DNA from: JBBRLG01 sp038231495
GTDB lineage: Bacteria; Planctomycetota; Planctomycetia; Gemmatales; Gemmataceae
Direction of reading: 5' to 3'
Assembly: GCA_038231495.1 (NCBI GenBank)
Contig: JBBRLG010000045.1
Location: 1-22,164, forward strand
DNA: 22,164 nucleotides
Below are positions 14,781 through 22,163 of this stretch, one piece after another (the first letter of the stretch is position 1; each line of letters begins with the position of its first letter). The translations under genes were made by a program, and so were the position numbers. The notes under the pieces are model-generated. The model had not been told where the DNA came from, did not search any database, and saw only the letters and a program-made list of their open reading frames with translations.

Positions 14781-15162
14781 TCGCGCTGCCGTTCAGCGCC
14801 TCTTGGGATTTGGCCTCTTGCAAGGCGCGGTCGATCTTGGCGATGGTAGGCACGCTCGGCTTGTTGCGGCCCTGTTCGATGCGATTGAGGGTTTCCGGGC
14901 GGATGCCGGCGCGCCGGGCCAGCTCCGCTTGCGACAAGCCCAGCTGCCGGCGGGCGCGGAGGATGTCGCGAGCCTGGACGACGGCCAGTGCCTCCAGGGC
15001 GGGATAGTTACCCTGCGCATCCGGCGCAGGCAGGTCCGGCTCCCACAGGTCCGCTTTGCGCAAGAGCGATTCATAGGCCGCTTCGTCCAGCAGCACCATG
15101 CGCTTGCCTTTGACCTTCACGCGCCGAGGGGCACCCATCTTCGCTTGGGGTTCAGTCTTCAT
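14773..15162 (-). CDS. XRE-family antitoxin (HigA-type)
   Basis: 129 residues. The N-terminal part (1-50) resembles a toxin-neutralising or Phd-like segment (MVLLDEAAYESLLRKADLWE). Residues about 62-118 are a Cro/C1-type HTH: ILRARRQLGLSQAELARRAG, then IRPETLNRIEQGRNKPSVPT. The start lies 11 bp inside the toxin gene, so both are translated from one mRNA, toxin first as in HigBA modules. It presumably neutralises the toxin and represses the shared promoter. The last 29 bp closely match the last 29 bp of the native integrase tail (15461-15489), two differences, which hints at past recombination. Confidence 0.88.
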   Translation of the reverse strand: MKTEPQAKMGAPRRVKVKGKRMVLLDEAAYESLLRKADLWEPDLPAPDAQGNYPALEALAVVQARDILRARRQLGLSQAELARRAGIRPETLNRIEQGRNKPSVPTIAKIDRALQEAKSQEALNGSAKG

Positions 15163-15406
15163 AGAATTCGCTCCGATGGCCGATCTTGTCCACGATCACG
15201 CTTTCGCCGTCCACGTGAAAGCGCAAGCGATAATCGCCGGTGCGAAGCCGAAACCAGCCGGCCAGGTTGCCGGAGAGCGGCTTGACGCCGCTGACAACGG
15301 GCCAGGCTTGCAAGCGCTGGAACAGCTTGCCGATGCGTTCGCGGATGACACGCGGCAGCTTGGCCAATTGCTCCAAAGCCTCCGGGCTAACCGTTACACG
15401 TGCCAT
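15152..15406 (-). CDS. RelE/ParE-superfamily toxin (HigB-like)
   Basis: 84 residues from ATG 15406. The fold signature is visible: helix VSPEALEQLAKLPRVIRERI, then KLFQRLQ, then beta strands with GWFRLRTGDYRLRFHVDGES and VIVDKIGHRSEFY, where the R-x-x-x-GDYR-x-R and H-R-S-E-x-Y residues are typical of RelE mRNA interferases. Target (ribosome-dependent mRNA cleavage) is known for the family and assumed here. With the antitoxin it probably stabilises the element against loss. A TTGACA/CATGAT promoter ends so close to the ATG that the transcript may be leaderless. Confidence 0.88.
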   Translation of the reverse strand: MARVTVSPEALEQLAKLPRVIRERIGKLFQRLQAWPVVSGVKPLSGNLAGWFRLRTGDYRLRFHVDGESVIVDKIGHRSEFYED

Positions 15407-15412
15407 TCCGTC

Positions 15413-15441
15413 ATCATGCCCGGCATGTCAAGACTTGTCAA
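15413..15441 (-). promoter_or_regulatory. Promoter of the toxin-antitoxin pair
   Basis: On the minus strand TTGACA (15441-15436), a 17-bp spacer and CATGAT (15418-15413). Expected start of transcription is about 15406, the first base of the toxin ATG. A second TTGACA (15431-15426) overlaps it. Confidence 0.55.
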
Positions 15442-15461
15442 GGAGCCAGGTTTACCGTGCG

Positions 15462-15673
15462 TCAACCCTCCGCGCTGCCGATCAGCGCCAGCACGGCGCG
15501 GCGGAGCGCTTCGGGCAGGTCGGGCCATGCCGAGACGACGCGGGCCAAGTCGGGGTCGATTGGCGTTTCGTGGGCCAAGGGTTGGGCCAAGGGTTGCGAC
15601 GGGGTTGCCGTAAGCGGTTGCCGCGCATCAGGTTCGGAAGTGCGGGACCGGGGTTCAATTCCCCGCGCCTCCA
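15462..15673 (-). pseudogene. int: Stranded native 3' end of the integrase gene
   Basis: From the right attachment core leftwards, the frame EARGIEPRSR continues with a 59-residue tail ending at TGA 15462-15464. The tail includes PIDPDLARVVSAWPDLPEAL then RRAVLALIGSAEG, a well-formed helical C-terminus of the kind I associate with planctomycete integrases (memory, not a search). It has no start of its own. In the integrated state it is cut off from the catalytic part at 6464-5057; recombination of the two 31-bp cores joins them exactly in frame. Confidence 0.82.
15643..15673. repeat. Right attachment site (attR core, 31 bp)
   Basis: Perfect copy of 5026-5056. The sequence after it is the original ssrA downstream region, beginning with its terminator 2 bp later. 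Confidence 0.93.
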
Positions 15674-15674
15674 T

Positions 15675-15713
15675 AAAAGCCGCACTTAGGGTTTTCCCTA
15701 AGTGCGGCTTTTT
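15675..15713 (+). terminator. Original ssrA terminator, displaced by the element
   Basis: Perfect stem of 17 bp (15675-15691 with 15696-15712, core GCCGCACTTAGGG) with a TTTT loop and a run of T. Its position directly after the attachment core shows it belonged to ssrA before insertion. Confidence 0.88.
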
Positions 15714-16172
15714 CCATGCACTTATGACATCTGGACGTGTCTGAAGGAGACCTGGTTCAAAAGCGGCCCGCGCGCGGCAACCAGTGGAATTCGTTTCATT
15801 TACCCACCCAAACACCCCCCCGAACGAATTTCCCAAGGTGCAACTTCTGGCCGGGCAAAGACTTAAAGCATTCGTCCCAGGAGGCGCCGCCACGCCACGT
15901 CCTGGAACCCAGGCTACTTCCTTTGCCACCCGAGTTTGAACCATGCCCTGAAGGAGGCCGAAAAGTGTCTGAGCAGGTTACAAGGAGACAAGGAGACAAG
16001 GAGACAAGGAGAGGATGCACCGCTGAAGCGGTCGCGCCAACCGTTCTTGCATTTTGTCTCCTTGTCTCCTTGTCTCCTTGTCTAAATCCGGCGGTCGGCC
16101 GCGTAAATACGGCAACCGGGAAATCGTCGCTGCCCTCTGCTGCGCCCTGCGTGCCGGCAGCGCCTGCAACGC
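15714..16172. other. Intergenic chromosome, no supported gene
   Basis: No frame is convincing; open frames run antisense through the terminator or through tandem repeats. The only structure is the inverted tandem repeat at 15980-16083. Confidence 0.5.
15980..16083. repeat. Inverted tandem repeat (AAGGAGAC units)
   Basis: Left arm (15980-16012) has about four 8-bp units AAGGAGAC; the right arm (16055-16083) is the inverse. 28 bp pair perfectly. The spacer holds a smaller hairpin ACCGCT/AGCGGT. Strand asymmetry is extreme (purine arm, pyrimidine arm). Confidence 0.85.
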
Positions 16173-17273
16173 TTAGAACAATCCGAACGGATGCTTGATC
16201 CAGTTGGGAACGTCGTTCCAGACCGACTCGGCGAAGTGTTCGACCGCGTGTTCGAGCGAGTCGGCCGCACCGGTTGCCGTTTTCACCACGGTACCCGCAC
16301 TGTTGAGCAGCGCACTGACCGCGTGGCCCGGCTTGTCAAACGTGGCGACGATGAACTGCCCGGCCTTGCCCGCCGCCACTTCGAGGGCCCGTCCGGCGTC
16401 ATCGACCAGCACCTCGATCGCGTGTTCCCCGACGGACACCAGCAGCGGCAACAATAACCCCGGCCCGCCCCCCGGCACGTACAGTTCTTGGACGCCCGTG
16501 GCCAACCCGGAGGCTGCGGCGGCCGACTTGGCCGCCGCGGCCTGCGCCGGCGTCGCCTGCTCAAAGGTCAGGAGGTCCTGCACCAGGCGGCTCTGCCCGC
16601 CCCCCGCCGTGTACCAGTTGGGAAAGCCTGCGTGCGACTTCAGGGCGTTGCCACCATCTCCCCCCGGACGGTTTTCCCCGGCCAGGGAGTACTCGTCCGT
16701 GACCCCTAGCCCTCCCGGCAAGAAGTGCAGTCCGTCGTGGTAGGAGATGTTGTGTTCCCGACCCCACGGCCCGTTCTCCTGCGGTTGCAGCTTCCCGTCG
16801 CCCAGCGCGTTGATGCCGGTCGGGTCCAGGAACACCGCCTGCAGCCGCCGCACGCCCGGCTCGCGCAGGCTCTCCTTGATGAATGCCTCCGCGGCGTAGC
16901 CGCCGCGCGAGAAGCCGATCACCTCGACGTCGTGCGGTCCGTGCTCTTGTTGCAGAATCTGGTGCAGGTCCTGCGCCGCGCCGTGACCGCCTTTCGCCGG
17001 ACTGCCGATACTGCCCCAGTCCACGTCGATCACCCGATCCTTCCCATTGAGTGCATGCACGGCCTTGTAGGCCATCGACGCCATCGCCTTGATGTTATCG
17101 TCCAGGCCGTGGCCGCCGTCGCCGAACAACACGCTCGACGCGCTGAGTTGGGTGCCGTGGAAGACGAACACGTCCAGCGGCACCGCCGTTTGCGACAGCA
17201 CCAGACGGTCTTCCAGCGCCTCCAGCGTCAGCCGCACCGACTGCCGCTCTGGGTTCTTGCGATTAAAGTTCAT
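16173..17273 (-). CDS. Exported alpha/beta hydrolase (DUF2235/lipase-like) with planctomycete sorting motif
   Basis: 366 residues from ATG 17273, with AGGAG 8 nt upstream. The N-terminus has LTLEALEDRLVLS (residues 15-27), the LE-x-LE-x-R type motif seen at the start of many planctomycete exported proteins. The hydrolase part has nucleophile S122 in IGFSRGGYAAE, candidate acid D150 (VFLDPTG) and candidate H214 (KSHAGF), and resembles DUF2235/Tle1-type lipases. The substrate is unknown. Residues 230-366 are Ala-rich with amphipathic helices and no recognised domain. It ends before an intergenic tandem-repeat hairpin. It lies downstream of a secreted small protein gene; a GC-rich inverted repeat separates them. 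Confidence 0.82.
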   Translation of the reverse strand: MNFNRKNPERQSVRLTLEALEDRLVLSQTAVPLDVFVFHGTQLSASSVLFGDGGHGLDDNIKAMASMAYKAVHALNGKDRVIDVDWGSIGSPAKGGHGAAQDLHQILQQEHGPHDVEVIGFSRGGYAAEAFIKESLREPGVRRLQAVFLDPTGINALGDGKLQPQENGPWGREHNISYHDGLHFLPGGLGVTDEYSLAGENRPGGDGGNALKSHAGFPNWYTAGGGQSRLVQDLLTFEQATPAQAAAAKSAAAASGLATGVQELYVPGGGPGLLLPLLVSVGEHAIEVLVDDAGRALEVAAGKAGQFIVATFDKPGHAVSALLNSAGTVVKTATGAADSLEHAVEHFAESVWNDVPNWIKHPFGLF

Positions 17274-17343
17274 CTCAAGGTCTCCTTTCAGGGGTTTCGG
17301 ACTTACCTTTCACTCACGCTACCGCGGGGCGAACGGACCCCCC

Positions 17344-17399
17344 GCGGGCGCTTCGAGCCGGTGTGGTTTTGTTGGAACCCACTGGCCCGAAGCGCCCGC
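17344..17399. repeat. GC-rich inverted repeat between two secreted-protein genes
   Basis: 12-bp perfect arms GCGGGCGCTTCG (17344-17355) and its complement (17388-17399) with a 32-nt loop. It follows the stop of the small secreted protein gene by about 10 bp, so it may terminate or stabilise that mRNA; there is no T tract. Confidence 0.5.
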
Positions 17400-17409
17400 G
17401 CGGGACGGG

Positions 17410-17814
17410 TTACAGTTTCAGACAGATCCCGGTGAAGCAGATCTTCTTCTTGAACCAGAGGAAGTGAATGGTCCAGCACTTCTTGAGAATGCAGAACTCC
17501 TTCCCAAACGCCGTGTGGCTGTCACTCCCCTGGTCGTGCGGCACGGCCTTACCGGAGTTCGGCGCGTAGAGTTCGACGTTGGTCACGCGGCCGTTGACGA
17601 CCTGGCCCACGACTTTGTAACCCGTGTCGCGATCGACCCACAGGACAACGGCGCCGGCCCTCGGCAACTTCATCTTGGTGGTGTCGATGTTGACCGGAAC
17701 CTGGACTTCACCTTGCGTTTGCGCGGCGGCCTGTTTTGGAGCTGCGAACAGGCCGATGAGGGCGACGGCAACCGCGACGGCGGTTGCGGAGGACGAGAAA
17801 AACCTGCGACACAT
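17410..17814 (-). CDS. Small secreted Cys-rich protein
   Basis: 134 residues from ATG 17814 (AGGAGAG ribosome site 6 nt upstream); the frame extends to 17952 but without ribosome site. The signal peptide is clear: RRFF, a hydrophobic run (8-24) and probable cleavage after AAPKQAAA near residue 31. The mature part has a beta-rich segment (VVLWVDRDTGYKVVGQVVNG) and an unusual end with four cysteines among aromatic and lysine residues (CILKKCWTIHFLWFKKKICF then TGICLKL). Cysteines could form disulfides outside the cytoplasm. No family recognised. Confidence 0.7.
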   Translation of the reverse strand: MCRRFFSSSATAVAVAVALIGLFAAPKQAAAQTQGEVQVPVNIDTTKMKLPRAGAVVLWVDRDTGYKVVGQVVNGRVTNVELYAPNSGKAVPHDQGSDSHTAFGKEFCILKKCWTIHFLWFKKKICFTGICLKL

Positions 17815-18114
17815 TTTCCACTCTCCTTTCCTGGCGCGGGCTAGTTGCCGCGCCGAAAGTCCGAGCACAAGGGGACCGAGAAACCCGTTGTTCTCTGCCA
17901 TCCCCGTGTGCCTCCGACACCAAGGAAACGCACAGCCACGATCTTTTTTCATTTTTTTTGCAAGTAGGCGGCGCGGCCGGTATCCTGAACACCCGTAGTC
18001 GTGTCCCCCGGCGAATCAACCCGGACGCCAGCGTGAATCAGCTGCCGTTTCGTGTGAAAACCCGAGGCCGTCCCAGGCTTAACTCTGGCGCGGCGTTCCT
18101 CGCGAGGACCCGTC
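17815..18114. other. Divergent intergenic region
   Basis: 300 bp between the secreted-protein gene and the sigma-factor operon. It contains a T-rich tract (17942-17960). Promoters for both directions should be here, but no strong -35/-10 pair could be picked by eye. Confidence 0.4.
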
Positions 18115-18639
18115 ATGGGTGAAGCAGGGTCGTTTCGCTGGCCCGACGATTGGCTACAGGCTCTGCCCGAAGCGCGGCGAAGTGCCGCGGCGGCTTGCTA
18201 TTCGATGGGCATCGACTTCCATGAGGTGGAGGACATGGTTCAGGTCGTCAGCCTTAAACTCCTGCAAGCGAGTCAGAAGACCGCGCCGGCCGCGAAGCCC
18301 TTCGCCAGCCCGGAGGAGGTCGGCTCCTGGGCGTGGGTCGTGGCCCGAAACTTGGCCCTCGACCTGCGGCGGAAACGCGTGCGGGGCGGGGCCGTGACAC
18401 TCGTGGAACCGGCGACGCTGGCCGCCACCGCCGCCGAGCCGGCCGCACGCGACGGCAATATCGCGGAGTACCTGGAAAAGATCACCGACCTCCAGCAGCG
18501 CGAAGCGGTGCGGCTGCGGTTCTTGGAAGACCTCGGCTTCGAGGAAATCGCCGCCCGCCAAGAGGTGTCCGTGACCACCGCGTTCAACCTCGTGAAGCGC
18601 GGCCTGGCGACCCTGCGCCGGAGAATGAACGATGTCTAG
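18115..18639 (+). CDS. ECF-type sigma factor
   Basis: 174 residues from ATG 18115, GAGGA 6 nt upstream. Region 2 is visible at about 25-90 (SMGIDFHEVEDMVQVVSLKL, then SWAWVVARNLALDLRRKRV), and region 4 at about 125-172 (REAVRLRFLEDLGFEEIAAR, then VSVTTAFNLVKRGLATLRRR). An alternative sigma factor that should direct a small regulon, probably including its own operon. The stop overlaps the start of the next gene by 8 bp, indicating translational coupling with a membrane partner. Typical length for the ECF group. Confidence 0.88.
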   Translation: MGEAGSFRWPDDWLQALPEARRSAAAACYSMGIDFHEVEDMVQVVSLKLLQASQKTAPAAKPFASPEEVGSWAWVVARNLALDLRRKRVRGGAVTLVEPATLAATAAEPAARDGNIAEYLEKITDLQQREAVRLRFLEDLGFEEIAARQEVSVTTAFNLVKRGLATLRRRMNDV

Positions 18640-19699
18640 TATTTCGTCCCCTCCGAACTGGCACGAACTGGCCCGCCGCCAGCTGGCCGCGTTCGTCCAG
18701 ACCGGCCGGGTCCGGCCCGCGCTGCCGGCGGGCAGCCGTGCCGAGGTCGTCGCCGCGTTGACCGCCATCCTGCTGCACTTGCCGTCCCTGAAGACTTACA
18801 CCGCCGCGCTCGACGACGAACGCCGCGGACAGAAGCTGGAGGCCGACCTGCTCGCCCTGGATCCGCAGGACATCCCGGTCGAGACGATCGCGGGCGAGGG
18901 GTTCGCGTCGCTGTCCGACGACGACCTGGCATCGCTCGCCATCGACCCCACGGCGCTGCGCTTGCTGTGGGAGTTTCTCAACGAGTCCATGGCGGGCGCG
19001 ACCGCCGGCCGGTTTTGGTGGGACGCGCTGTTTCGTGCGACGCCCCCGCTGCCGGAAGCGCCGCCGGCTTTCCGGGTCCCCGCGCCGACACAACCCGTCG
19101 CGCGCCGCGGCCTGTTCTGGGGCGGCGCGGTGTTGGCCCTGGCGGCGAGCTTGCTACTCGCCTTTCTGGGGGGACGAATCGGAGCGCCGACGGGGGGCGG
19201 CCAACCGACATCCGACGAGTTTGTCGCCCGGCTCTCCGACGAGGACGCCGCGCGCGTCCGACGCCTGCTGCAAGAGCGTCACGGCACGGAAATCCTGGTG
19301 GCCCAGGCCGCCGCACAGTGGGGACAGCCGCGTGCCGGTGTCAAGGAGCCGCAGCTAACGGTCGAGGGACCGTTCGATGGTTTTGTCACCGTCGTCGCGC
19401 TGGCGCCCGCACGCAAGCAACAGGTGCAGCCGGGCTTCGGCGTCAAACCGTATCCCGTTTCGACCGGGCACGCGTCCGAGCCGATCTGGCTGCCGGACGG
19501 CACGACCGAGGTTCTCTTCGTCGTCACCGAGACGAACGCCGCGGAGACCGTCCGCAGCGAACTGGACCCGGTGAACGCGCGGCGCTATACCGCGGACAAG
19601 ATCGACGAGTTGCGTGCGCAACTGGAAACGCTGCTAAAGGGAGCGGGCTACCGCCGCCTGGCGTTTGGCCGGGTCGCCGTGCCGCCACCGGACAAGTGA
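18632..19699 (+). CDS. Single-pass membrane protein, probable anti-sigma factor
   Basis: 355 residues from ATG 18632. An acidic helical cytoplasmic part (1-135) precedes one transmembrane helix (about 161-180) and an extracytoplasmic domain (about 190-355) with a beta-rich segment (TVEGPFDGFVTVVALAPARK and PIWLPDGTTEVLFVVTETNA). No H-x-x-x-C-x-x-C zinc anti-sigma motif is seen, so the anti-sigma role rests on coupling to the sigma gene and topology. The outer domain could sense a signal or contact the secreted caspase-like product of the next gene, 28 bp downstream. Both are inference. Confidence 0.7.
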   Translation: MSSISSPPNWHELARRQLAAFVQTGRVRPALPAGSRAEVVAALTAILLHLPSLKTYTAALDDERRGQKLEADLLALDPQDIPVETIAGEGFASLSDDDLASLAIDPTALRLLWEFLNESMAGATAGRFWWDALFRATPPLPEAPPAFRVPAPTQPVARRGLFWGGAVLALAASLLLAFLGGRIGAPTGGGQPTSDEFVARLSDEDAARVRRLLQERHGTEILVAQAAAQWGQPRAGVKEPQLTVEGPFDGFVTVVALAPARKQQVQPGFGVKPYPVSTGHASEPIWLPDGTTEVLFVVTETNAAETVRSELDPVNARRYTADKIDELRAQLETLLKGAGYRRLAFGRVAVPPPDK

Positions 19700-19727
19700 T
19701 TCCTCACCAAAACTGGAGGTCCGACCG

Positions 19728-21707
19728 ATGCGTGTTGCATACCGTTTCGTGTTCTTTCTCCCGAGTGCCGTGCTCTTGCTGGCGGCGACCGCCGGCCCGG
19801 CCGCGGCTGATGACAGGCCGGCGAAAGAAGTCAAGCCCCACTTCTACAAGCGCGTGGTCGTCCTCGCGGTCGGGATCAATCAATTCCACTCCAAGGGCAT
19901 CGGCCCGCTGACCCAGGCCGAGGCCGATGCCACTGCGTTCGCGGATTTCGTCGAGAAGCAATACGGCTACAAGGCCGACCGGCTACTCGGCAAGAAGGCC
20001 ACGCGGGAAGCCATCGAGGAGAAACTCGCCGCGCTGGAAAAGGACCTCGGCCCCGAGGACGCGCTGGTGATCTACTTCGCCAGCCACGGGCATGCGTTCG
20101 ATCTGGACGTCAAGAAGTTCGGCGTGAAGCGGGTCGGCTACTTGATTCCGACCGACGCCGACTTGAACCTGAATGACGTCTCCGACCCGGCGCGCTGGGA
20201 ACAGGAGGCGCTGAACATGCAGACGCTGGTCGATCGCCTGGAGAAGATGAAGGCCCATCACGTTTTGCTGATTGCCGACACCTGCTGTAGCGGTTTTCTG
20301 ACCAAGCGCGGCGGGCTGGAGGCACCCGAGGCGCGCGCGCTCCTGGTGAACAAGTCGCGCACGGTACTCGCCGCGACCACCCAGCGGGAGAAGGCGAAGG
20401 AGGGCGTGTTCACCCCGGCGTTGCTCGCCCTGCTAAAGCAGTACGCCGACGACCGCGACGTGGTGTGCGTCACGGACGTGTTCCAGCAACTGTTGCACAC
20501 GGTCCCCGACAAGTCGAAAGGCACGATGACGCCGCAGCTGGCGCAGGTCGGTGAGGGCGACGGCGAACTGCTGTTCATCCCGCTCGCGGTGCCGGAGGAG
20601 TCGGTGAAGCCGGTCGAGGACGCGGTGCGGGCCGGTAAGGAAGACATCGCCCGGCTGGAGCTGGTGCGCGGCGTTTTTGACCGCGCGCGCAAGCGGGCCG
20701 GTCGGAAGACCACGCTGGCCGCCGTGGTGGAGGCGGCCGAGGCGCCCGGCTACTGGTTCGGCGGCGACGCGGCCGACGAGGCGCAACGCTGGGAGCGGGT
20801 CCGGGATCGCTTTGCCGAGAATGCCGCCTGGGGCGACCCGCTGGCGATGGCCGGCCTGCACTTCTGCTACGCGCGCGGCCTCGGCGAGAAGGAACCGAAG
20901 GTGAACGCGGCGGAAGCCTACCGTTGGGCGCGGGCTGCGGACGCCGTCGCGAAGCCGGCGGGCGTCGGCCGCTACTTGTTGGGCCGCTGCTACCAGTACG
21001 GGCTGGGTGTGACCGAGAACCCGACGACCGCGGCGAAGTTGTATGAGGAGAGCGCGCAGCTGGGATTTCTCCTGGGTCGTGTGGCCGTCGCCGAAGTGCG
21101 GCTGCGAGGCGAGCCGACCGCGGCGGACGCGGCGACCGCGAAGAAATGGCTGGAGGAGGCGGCCGAAGCGAAGGTTCCCGCGGCGCACCTGCTCCTGGCC
21201 GACGCCTACTCCAGCGGACGACTGGGGCTGACGAAGGACACGTCCGCCGCGCTGAAGCACTATAACGCCGCCGCAGACCTCGAGTCGGCGCGGGCGCAAT
21301 TCTTCCTCTACCAAGTCTATTCCGGTGCGCAGGCCGGCGTCGCCGACAAGGACTTGAAGGTAGCGGACAAGAACCTCCGCGCGGCGGCGGGAAGCGGCTT
21401 CCAGGAGGCGCAACTGACGCTGGCGGCGGAGTATTATCAGAAAGAGTGGTTCGTCGCCCGCCTGCGTTTGAAGCAGGACTACGTCGAGGCCCGGCGCTGG
21501 GCGGAACCCGCGGCGAAACAGGGCAGCCGCGAGGCGCACAAACTGCTCGCGCTGCTGCACGCCCGTGGCGACGGCACGCCGTTCAGTTCGGAAAAAGCGA
21601 AGTTTCACTACGACGAGAGTACCGACCACGGCAAGGCCTTGGACGTCCAGTGGTCCATCAAGCTAACGAGGATTCTCTCGGACGAAGTGATCAAGCGGAT
21701 GAAGTAG
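19728..21707 (+). CDS. Secreted caspase-like peptidase (C14) with Sel1 repeats
   Basis: 659 residues from ATG 19728, set by GGAGG 7 nt upstream. A signal peptide (1-28, hydrophobic, ending GPAAA) means the protein acts outside the cytoplasm. The C14 caspase fold spans about 40-285, with VVVLAVGINQF, the catalytic His in YFASHGHAFD (H120) and the catalytic Cys in IADTCCSGF (C186). The C-terminal half (about 365-640) consists of Sel1-like (TPR-related) repeats such as AYRWARAADA and KLYEESAQLGFL, usual protein-interaction units. Third gene of the sigma/anti-sigma operon; a terminator follows. Both dyad residues are present, so activity is plausible. Substrate unknown; a role in stress signalling or regulated proteolysis is inference. 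Confidence 0.88.
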   Translation: MRVAYRFVFFLPSAVLLLAATAGPAAADDRPAKEVKPHFYKRVVVLAVGINQFHSKGIGPLTQAEADATAFADFVEKQYGYKADRLLGKKATREAIEEKLAALEKDLGPEDALVIYFASHGHAFDLDVKKFGVKRVGYLIPTDADLNLNDVSDPARWEQEALNMQTLVDRLEKMKAHHVLLIADTCCSGFLTKRGGLEAPEARALLVNKSRTVLAATTQREKAKEGVFTPALLALLKQYADDRDVVCVTDVFQQLLHTVPDKSKGTMTPQLAQVGEGDGELLFIPLAVPEESVKPVEDAVRAGKEDIARLELVRGVFDRARKRAGRKTTLAAVVEAAEAPGYWFGGDAADEAQRWERVRDRFAENAAWGDPLAMAGLHFCYARGLGEKEPKVNAAEAYRWARAADAVAKPAGVGRYLLGRCYQYGLGVTENPTTAAKLYEESAQLGFLLGRVAVAEVRLRGEPTAADAATAKKWLEEAAEAKVPAAHLLLADAYSSGRLGLTKDTSAALKHYNAAADLESARAQFFLYQVYSGAQAGVADKDLKVADKNLRAAAGSGFQEAQLTLAAEYYQKEWFVARLRLKQDYVEARRWAEPAAKQGSREAHKLLALLHARGDGTPFSSEKAKFHYDESTDHGKALDVQWSIKLTRILSDEVIKRMK

Positions 21708-21726
21708 AGCAGAGACGTCCTCGCGC

Positions 21727-21764
21727 CAGCGAGCCGCCGGGAACTGTGGCGGCTCGCTGTGTTT
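21727..21764 (+). terminator. Terminator of the sigma/caspase operon
   Basis: 12-bp perfect stem CAGCGAGCCGCC (21727-21738) with 21748-21759, a 9-nt loop, then TGTTTG. It lies 20 bp past the last stop. Confidence 0.75.
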
Positions 21765-21915
21765 GGGGGAGGAATGCCTGTTCGTGAGCGACGAACGGCG
21801 AGTGCCCGGAGTACGGGAGAAGAAAAGAGGACGCAGCTCGTTTCGGCGTCCGGTTCAATGTGGCGTTTTCTGCTTTCCACAGAATCGGATAACCTGTCAA
21901 CGGCTCTCGTGAAGA

Positions 21916-21988
21916 AAATGGTGTCAACTCAATTTACGGTCATGGCCGTCAACTGCACTGACACCGTTCCTTCCCACGGACACCATTT
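21916..21988. repeat. REP-like palindromic element
   Basis: Outer inverted repeat AAATGGTGTC (21916-21925) and GACACCATTT (21979-21988). It encloses a hairpin ACGG-TCATGG-CCGT (21936-21949) and another TGACACC at 21959-21965. Such paired palindromes flank or derive from REP-associated transposases. Confidence 0.55.
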
Positions 21989-22163
21989 CTCCTCCCTTGC
22001 CGCAGGCCGATCCCTGCTCCTGCTTCATCGTTTTCGCCGCGAGCAACCCTTCGAGGTACTCTCGAAACGGCGGGCAATCGCGAATGGCTTGAGAGCGATC
22101 GGAAAAAAGGAGATCGCGAAGGCGGCGCGTCCGCAGCGCGAAGCAAGGACGAGCGCGAAAGGC
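21924..22163 (-). CDS. Possible 3' end of a gene entering from the right (low confidence)
   Basis: An 80-codon frame open from the window edge to TGA at 21924, ending inside the REP-like element. Part of it looks protein-like (LRDLLFSDRSQAIRDCPPFR then EYLEGLLAAKTMKQEQGS); the last 25 codons are read through the palindromes. It may be the tail of a transposase-like gene, or chance. Confidence 0.25.
   Translation of the reverse strand, partial: AFRARPCFALRTRRLRDLLFSDRSQAIRDCPPFREYLEGLLAAKTMKQEQGSACGKGGEMVSVGRNGVSAVDGHDRKLS

Larger units (their letters stand above)
5057..15673. mobile_element. Integrative element inserted in ssrA (satellite/IME-like, about 10.6 kb)
   Basis: Bounded by 31-bp repeats, one completing tmRNA and one remnant followed by the original ssrA terminator. 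Contents from the left: integrase, three overlapping small genes, iteron-like repeats, SF3 helicase, MITE, primase, AlpA-like regulator, small hypothetical genes, one plus-strand membrane cargo gene and a toxin-antitoxin pair. Apart from the cargo gene all coding is on the minus strand. Integrase plus AlpA plus primase-helicase without structural or transfer genes recalls phage-inducible islands and other satellites. A protein with a DUF5681-like look is the only phage-associated candidate beyond replication. Helper dependence is inference. Confidence 0.92.

Noticed and set aside
15462..15944. Minus-strand frame of 160 codons as a complete gene
   Set aside because: Its first 90 codons run antisense through intergenic DNA and the ssrA terminator; only the part left of the attachment core is real, as the integrase tail.
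15980..16083. AAGGAGAC array as a CRISPR array
   Set aside because: Units are 8 bp with no spacers, and the second array is inverted; there are no cas genes.
20433..21629. 398-codon minus-strand frame opposite the caspase gene
   Set aside because: Antisense shadow; the plus-strand frame has a signal peptide, catalytic motifs and Sel1 repeats.
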